Shown: positions 60,680 through 64,000 of the stretch, piece after piece
Layout of the letters: each line of letters begins with the position of its first letter
How positions within the stretch are numbered: the first letter of the stretch is position 1
Origin: CAVUFH01 sp963740835
GTDB lineage: Bacteria > Actinomycetota > Acidimicrobiia > IMCC26256 > PALSA-610
DNA length: 64,000 nt
Assembly: GCA_963740835.1 (NCBI GenBank)
Contig: CAVUFH010000002.1
Location: 186,001 to 250,000 of the forward strand
Direction of reading: 5' to 3'
Program-made: the position numbers and the translations under genes
The notes under the pieces: generated by a model
What the model saw: only the letters and a program-made list of their open reading frames with translations
Told to the model about the DNA's origin: nothing
Databases searched by the model: none

Positions 60680-61779
60680 CCGGCGTCCCTCGAACGGCGC
60701 CCGATCTCGATCGCGCGTACCCACCGTTTGATGTAGCTCCCTTCGCGCTCGCGGAGATATGTGCGATCGGGCAGGAGCAACGCGGCCGCGTAGTCGACGC
60801 GGGGACGGAATCCGCGCAGCGCCCACACGCCGACTGCCATCTGTGTCGCATAGCTGCGACTGCTCGATGTGTACGGTCGCAGCGCGGCACGTTCGAAGCG
60901 ATCGGGCCGGTAGCGCGTCGCCCAGTCGTACAGCGGGCCGGCGAAGTCGGCCGCGAGGCGGATGCGGGTGAGTTGCAGCGCCCGCTGCACGACCGCACGG
61001 CCCCGCCAGCGCGCGGCGAGTGCCAGCACGTGGTCGACGTCGAGATCGGTGAGGGTCGCGATCTGCGCGACATCGCGAGTCGCGGTGAGGCGCGGGCTGG
61101 TGAGGGCGACGTGGTAGCACGCGTGCAGGAATCGCACGTTCGCGTTGGGCGCGGGAACGGTGCGGTCTCCGATCTCGATGTCGTCGGGATCGGCGAACAG
61201 ATCGGCGGGCTCGATCGCGAGGCCGAAGGGCCCCGCGACGAACACGCGATGCAGGTCGATCTCGAGACCGTTGCTCGTGACGACGCACACGCCCTTCCCG
61301 AACCGCGCGGTGAAGTTGCGACGCGGCTCGCGGTAGCGGGCGTGGCCGCCCTCGCGTTCGAGGTGCGCGACCGCGGCGTCGAAGTGGGCTCCGTCGACGA
61401 GAATGTCGACGTCGCCGAACGAGCGCAGTGCCGGATCCGGGTACGCCGTGCGGGCGACCACTGGTCCCTTCAGCGCGCGGTGCCGGATGCGAGCCTGCGT
61501 CAGGAGCGTGCTCGTGTCGACGAGCAGCCGCTCGAGGATCAAGTCGATCGAGAGCGCAGCTTCGTGCCGGCGCAACGCCTCCTCGCGCTGCGCAGCGCTC
61601 GCGCCCAACCAGCCCGCCTCCAGCGCGCGGTCGAGGTGGCCGGTGATCCGTTCGCGCGTGGCCGCGTCGAGGAGTGACGCGAAGGCCAGGTCGTCGAGCG
61701 TGACCGCCGGCGGCGGAGCTCGCCGGGGAAGTCCTTCCGCCGCGACGAGCGCCACGAGCGCGTCGAGTGACGCGGTCAC
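60676..61779 (-). CDS. Nucleotidyltransferase family protein (NTP_transf_5-like)
   Basis: A 367-residue protein. The nucleotidyltransferase site is RSFGDVDILVDGAHFDAAVA (Asp123 and Asp125), preceded by RALKGPVVARTAYPD and followed by SNGLEIDLHRVFVAGPFGLA (third Asp). The C-terminal half is helical with YTSSSRSYATQMAVGVWALR. This type occurs with PqqD/HprK-like genes and is thought to modify a carrier or peptide. GTG 61779 overlaps the PqqD-redoxin stop. Confidence 0.85.
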   Translation of the reverse strand: MTASLDALVALVAAEGLPRRAPPPAVTLDDLAFASLLDAATRERITGHLDRALEAGWLGASAAQREEALRRHEAALSIDLILERLLVDTSTLLTQARIRHRALKGPVVARTAYPDPALRSFGDVDILVDGAHFDAAVAHLEREGGHARYREPRRNFTARFGKGVCVVTSNGLEIDLHRVFVAGPFGLAIEPADLFADPDDIEIGDRTVPAPNANVRFLHACYHVALTSPRLTATRDVAQIATLTDLDVDHVLALAARWRGRAVVQRALQLTRIRLAADFAGPLYDWATRYRPDRFERAALRPYTSSSRSYATQMAVGVWALRGFRPRVDYAAALLLPDRTYLREREGSYIKRWVRAIEIGRRSRDAG

Positions 61780-62610
61780 GGTCGCCGGCGCGCGAGCAGC
61801 TCACGCAGAAGGGCAGGCACTTCCACCGCGCCGTACGCGAGCTCGGCCGCGATGGCACCGTCCGCATCGATCATGTATGCCGACGGCGTCCCGATTCCCG
61901 TGAACAACCCCGTCGTCGCCGTCGTCGCCGTCGTCGCCGACATCGGTCTCGGGCGTGGGTTGGGCCTCGGGTTCGACGGGGGCGGCCGGCGCGTCGAGGA
62001 GGACGCGCGCGCGTAGCCCGGCGTTGTCGAGGAGCAGGCGGTTGTCGGGCGCGGGCCCCGTCGCGAAGAGGATCAGCGCGACGCCTGCGACCTCCAACGC
62101 CGGTGCCAACTCGCCGAGCTCTGCCGCGATGTTCACGCAGTACCCACACGACGGGCTCCAGTTGACGACGCACCAGGGCGCGCCAGTGAGGTCTTCGTTG
62201 CGCACGACGACACCATCGAGGTCGCGGCGCGAGAACGCGGGGAGCGCAGTGCCGACGGGAAGGCCTTCGGGCCGCAGCGGATGCACGGCCGCCGGTGCGA
62301 CGTACGCGACGCCGTCGAGCAGCGCCGCGCGCCCGAGCGTCCGCGTCAGTTCGAGTACGTCGTCACGCACGACGTCACGATCCGCGCCGAACGCAGCTGC
62401 GAGCTCGTCGACGAGCGCACCGAGTGAAGTGATGCCGTCGAACGCGTTCCATACGATGGACGCGGTGCGGTCGAGCCAGTGCGCATCCGACACGAACGGA
62501 CCGGTCGGCACGGCCACCACGAGTTCGCTGTCGACCTCGACGAATGACACGTCGCCCCGCGGCCGCGGCGCGAACGTCTCGTCGATGTCGTCGGCGGCGA
62601 GGTCGGTCAC
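61776..62610 (-). CDS. PqqD-like and thioredoxin-like fusion protein (frame-interrupted)
   Basis: About 278 residues. The N-terminal ~110 residues are PqqD-like: VSFVEVDSELVVAVPTGPFV, DRTASIVWNAFDGITSLGAL and VDELAAAFGADRDVVRDDVL, a peptide-binding chaperone fold. The C-terminal ~150 are redoxin-like: GAPWCVVNWSPSCGYCVNIA with CxxC (Cys155, Cys158), then LILFATGPAPDNRLLLDNAG. A GACGACGGC repeat (near 61905) holds one extra base, after which GIGTPSAYMIDADGAIAAEL closes the fold to the TGA at 61776. GTG 62610 overlaps the upstream gene stop. The pairing of a peptide-binding and a thiol domain is notable. Confidence 0.82.
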
Positions 62611-63420
62611 GCCGCGACCTCGGCGAGGCGGGCCGCGAGCTGCGCCGGCGCGGCCCACTCGACGCTGACCGGTCGAGTGCGACGCATCACCTGCGCGAGT
62701 GCGTCGAGCCTCTGCTGCAACCCGGTCGTGCTGTTCGTGAGGCGCAGCGCGAACGCGACGCCTTGAGCGCGGCTCATCGGGTTCCCGTCACCGGTGAACG
62801 CCCAGCCCACCAGCGGATAGCGCCCGGGGGCGACCGCGGGATCCCTGCGTGACGCCGGCGCGAGGTCGTCCAGCCTGCGGAACGCCTCGAGCCTCACGCC
62901 GAGCCCCGCGGCCACCGGATCGGGCACCACGACTTGGTTGGTGTCGACGTCGATGAGCACCCAAGGTGCATCAACGACCCGCACGCCGCGCACGTTCAGC
63001 CGGCGTTCGACGGCCGACATCCACTGCCGCAACGGCGCCGGCGCGATGAGCGCGCCCCGCTCACCCACGAGCGCGACACCATTCACGACGAGACGGCCCG
63101 CGCTCGTGGCCGGGAGGAACGCGGCGAGGTGCTGGCACAACCCGGCCGCGAGCCGTTGCGGATCTCGCGTGCGGACGACCGGCGCCGAGCCGCGGTACAG
63201 GAAGTGGAACCCGGCGCCGCGCCGGTGCTGCTCGTCGTTCGCGGCCAGGCGCACCGAGTAGTTCGCGGGCGGTTCGAGACCGGCCACGAAGTGGCGTCGC
63301 AGCGCGCGCCGCACGACCGCGTCGAGCTCGGCCGCGCCCGCGTGGACGCCCAGGTGATACCTGCCGATCGCGAACGTGCTCGTGTCCGCCCAGACCAGGC
63401 GGTTGAGTGAGTCGTTTCAC
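62607..63420 (-). CDS. Possible HprK paralogue lacking a P-loop (frame-interrupted start)
   Basis: A 270-residue protein, first of the minus operon. Readable parts: LVWADTSTFAIGRYHLGVHA, RALRRHFVAGLEPPANYSVR, and the block LVVNGVALVGERGALIAPAP (then LRQWMSAVERR) leading to WVLIDVDTNQVVVPDP. This block lines up with the HprK-like segment HAAAVERGRNAILLPAPSGS ... DDVCAIDLETVRV, but the P-loop GSGKS is replaced by LRQW. It may be a non-catalytic partner. GTG 63420 (VKRLTQ) and the body differ by one base near 63405. The family is otherwise unrecognised. Confidence 0.55.
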
Positions 63421-63509
63421 GTCGACGGTGGCTCGACGAGATATCTCGGCTCGACCGGCTCACTGTCGGCGGTCCCCAAGCAGGTGCTCCTCGTCGACAC
63501 TTGCGGTAG

Positions 63510-63538
63510 TTGCACTGGATGAACCTGGTAAGTACCGT
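63510..63538 (+). promoter_or_regulatory. Promoter for the Cys-rich exported protein gene
   Basis: TTGCAC at 63510-63515 and TACCGT at 63533-63538 are separated by 17 bp, about 90 bp before the ATG at 63626. The surrounding region (GTTTTCGAAATTAGCTTC) is the most AT-rich stretch nearby. It is the only candidate for this gene in the 205-bp divergent spacer. Confidence 0.45.
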
Positions 63539-63625
63539 TTTCGAAATTAGCTTCTCGCCCGAGTTCGAGCGCGGGGCGATCCGGGTGCGCAGGACGCGCG
63601 GGCGTGACGCGCAGGGAGGGTCGGG

Positions 63626-64000
63626 ATGCCAGGCGACGAAGAACCGGCGCCCGACGTCTCGCGGCGCGACGCGCTGAAGAAGATCGGCATCGGCGCCGGC
63701 ATCGCGTGGTCCGCGCCGGTCGTCCTCAGCTTCTACAACGCGGCGGGCGCCGCGACCGGCACCCCCGACAACTCGACGACGACGACGGCCGAGACCATTC
63801 CGCCGCCGCTCTCGGTGTGCGCCGGCGCGACGTGCGCGTCGGATACGCCGTGCAGTTCAACCGCTGACCCTGCGTTGGGCTGCGTCTGTGTTGCGACTTC
63901 TGACCCGGATGCGTCCTACTGCGTCCCGGGGGTCACGCTGTGCAACGTCGGTCCGGTGTGCGCGCCCGACCTCACGTGTCCTCCAGGATATTTCTGCGCG
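63626..64000 (+). CDS. Tat-exported cysteine-rich protein (3' end missing)
   Basis: The visible 125 residues start at ATG 63626 behind GGGAGGG. The N-terminus has a twin-arginine signal (SRRDALKKIGIGAGIAWSAP), so the protein is exported folded, followed by a Thr-rich linker. From about residue 63 it is Cys-rich: ten cysteines in ~63 residues (e.g. VCAGATCASDTPCSS, GCVCVATS, LCNVGPVCAPDLTC, GYFCA), with no enzyme motif. It diverges from the PqqD/HprK-like operon. Such proteins are a recurrent companion of that operon type in my reading, which I cannot verify. It is truncated by the window edge. Confidence 0.7.
   Translation, partial: MPGDEEPAPDVSRRDALKKIGIGAGIAWSAPVVLSFYNAAGAATGTPDNSTTTTAETIPPPLSVCAGATCASDTPCSSTADPALGCVCVATSDPDASYCVPGVTLCNVGPVCAPDLTCPPGYFCA

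Noticed and set aside
61900..61945. GACGACGGC tandem repeat, considered as a minisatellite or CRISPR-like element.
   Set aside because: It is a few copies of an Asp-Asp-Gly coding repeat inside the PqqD-redoxin gene, with no unique spacers.

Overview
The window is about 70% GC with dense, mostly overlapping genes and many GTG starts. It carries lineage markers of Actinobacteria: a WhiB-family regulator with an AT-hook, large ATPase/LuxR regulators, DUF2252, a WYL regulator and PPOX-class flavin/F420 proteins. No 16S rRNA or named marker fixes the genus; an uncultured soil or freshwater actinobacterium (for example Acidimicrobiia-like) is a reasonable inference. I see no transposase, phage gene, CRISPR array or replication origin, so this reads as ordinary chromosome. 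One tRNA-Val(TAC) lies at 47.3 kb on the minus strand.

Layout. 1-8 kb: small metabolic and stress genes, mostly minus strand (aldo/keto reductase, PPOX proteins, Tat-lipoprotein phosphoesterase, phosphotransferase, DUF2252, CPBP protease, two VOC proteins, STAS protein). 8-14 kb: a broken unknown gene, a 24-residue membrane microprotein, a frame-disrupted P450, and a response regulator-histidine kinase-PepSY operon with an 11-bp direct repeat in front of it. 14.5-20.5 kb: WYL regulator, SRPBCC protein and a tight run of sulfotransferase, ATP-grasp ligase, ThuA-like protein and alpha/beta hydrolase. 20.5-31.9 kb: giant LuxR ATPase regulator, two GH4 paralogues, a NagB-like deaminase, a methyltransferase, a hydrolase and an FtsX-type permease. 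31.9-37.9 kb: a 1,166-residue class III cyclase/ATPase/TPR protein, divergent from an EAL protein with an altered active site, then an MFS transporter and DUF971 protein. 37.9-43.9 kb: a co-transcribed molybdenum cofactor and formate-dehydrogenase-like operon (pterin dehydratase, membrane protein, MobA, FdhD, FdhF/YdeP-type oxidoreductase, two inositol-monophosphatase family proteins). 44.3-45.2 kb: a whiB7-like gene behind a leader that looks like a translation-controlled attenuator.

47.4-58.1 kb holds two divergent operons reading away from 54.5 kb. The minus one encodes a polytopic membrane protein, response regulator, histidine kinase, sugar epimerase, ABC ATPase, FtsX permease and SGNH-like lipoprotein. 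The plus one encodes a GT2 glycosyltransferase, DUF2064 protein, methyltransferase, membrane-anchored sulfite-oxidase-fold protein and small membrane protein. Almost every junction is an ATGA or GTGA overlap. I infer an envelope or glycoconjugate pathway under its own two-component control.

59.8-64 kb holds a four-gene minus operon: a possible P-loop-less HprK paralogue, a PqqD-redoxin fusion, a nucleotidyltransferase and an HprK-like kinase. It diverges from a Tat-exported, cysteine-rich protein cut by the window end. This resembles the poorly understood HPr-rel-A type of system and is the best candidate here for a little-described system.

Many genes in 38-63 kb, and one at 10-11 kb, are interrupted by single-base frame changes although their domains are intact. 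Nearly all the interruptions fit one extra base. I treat these as probable consensus errors and annotate whole genes across them.
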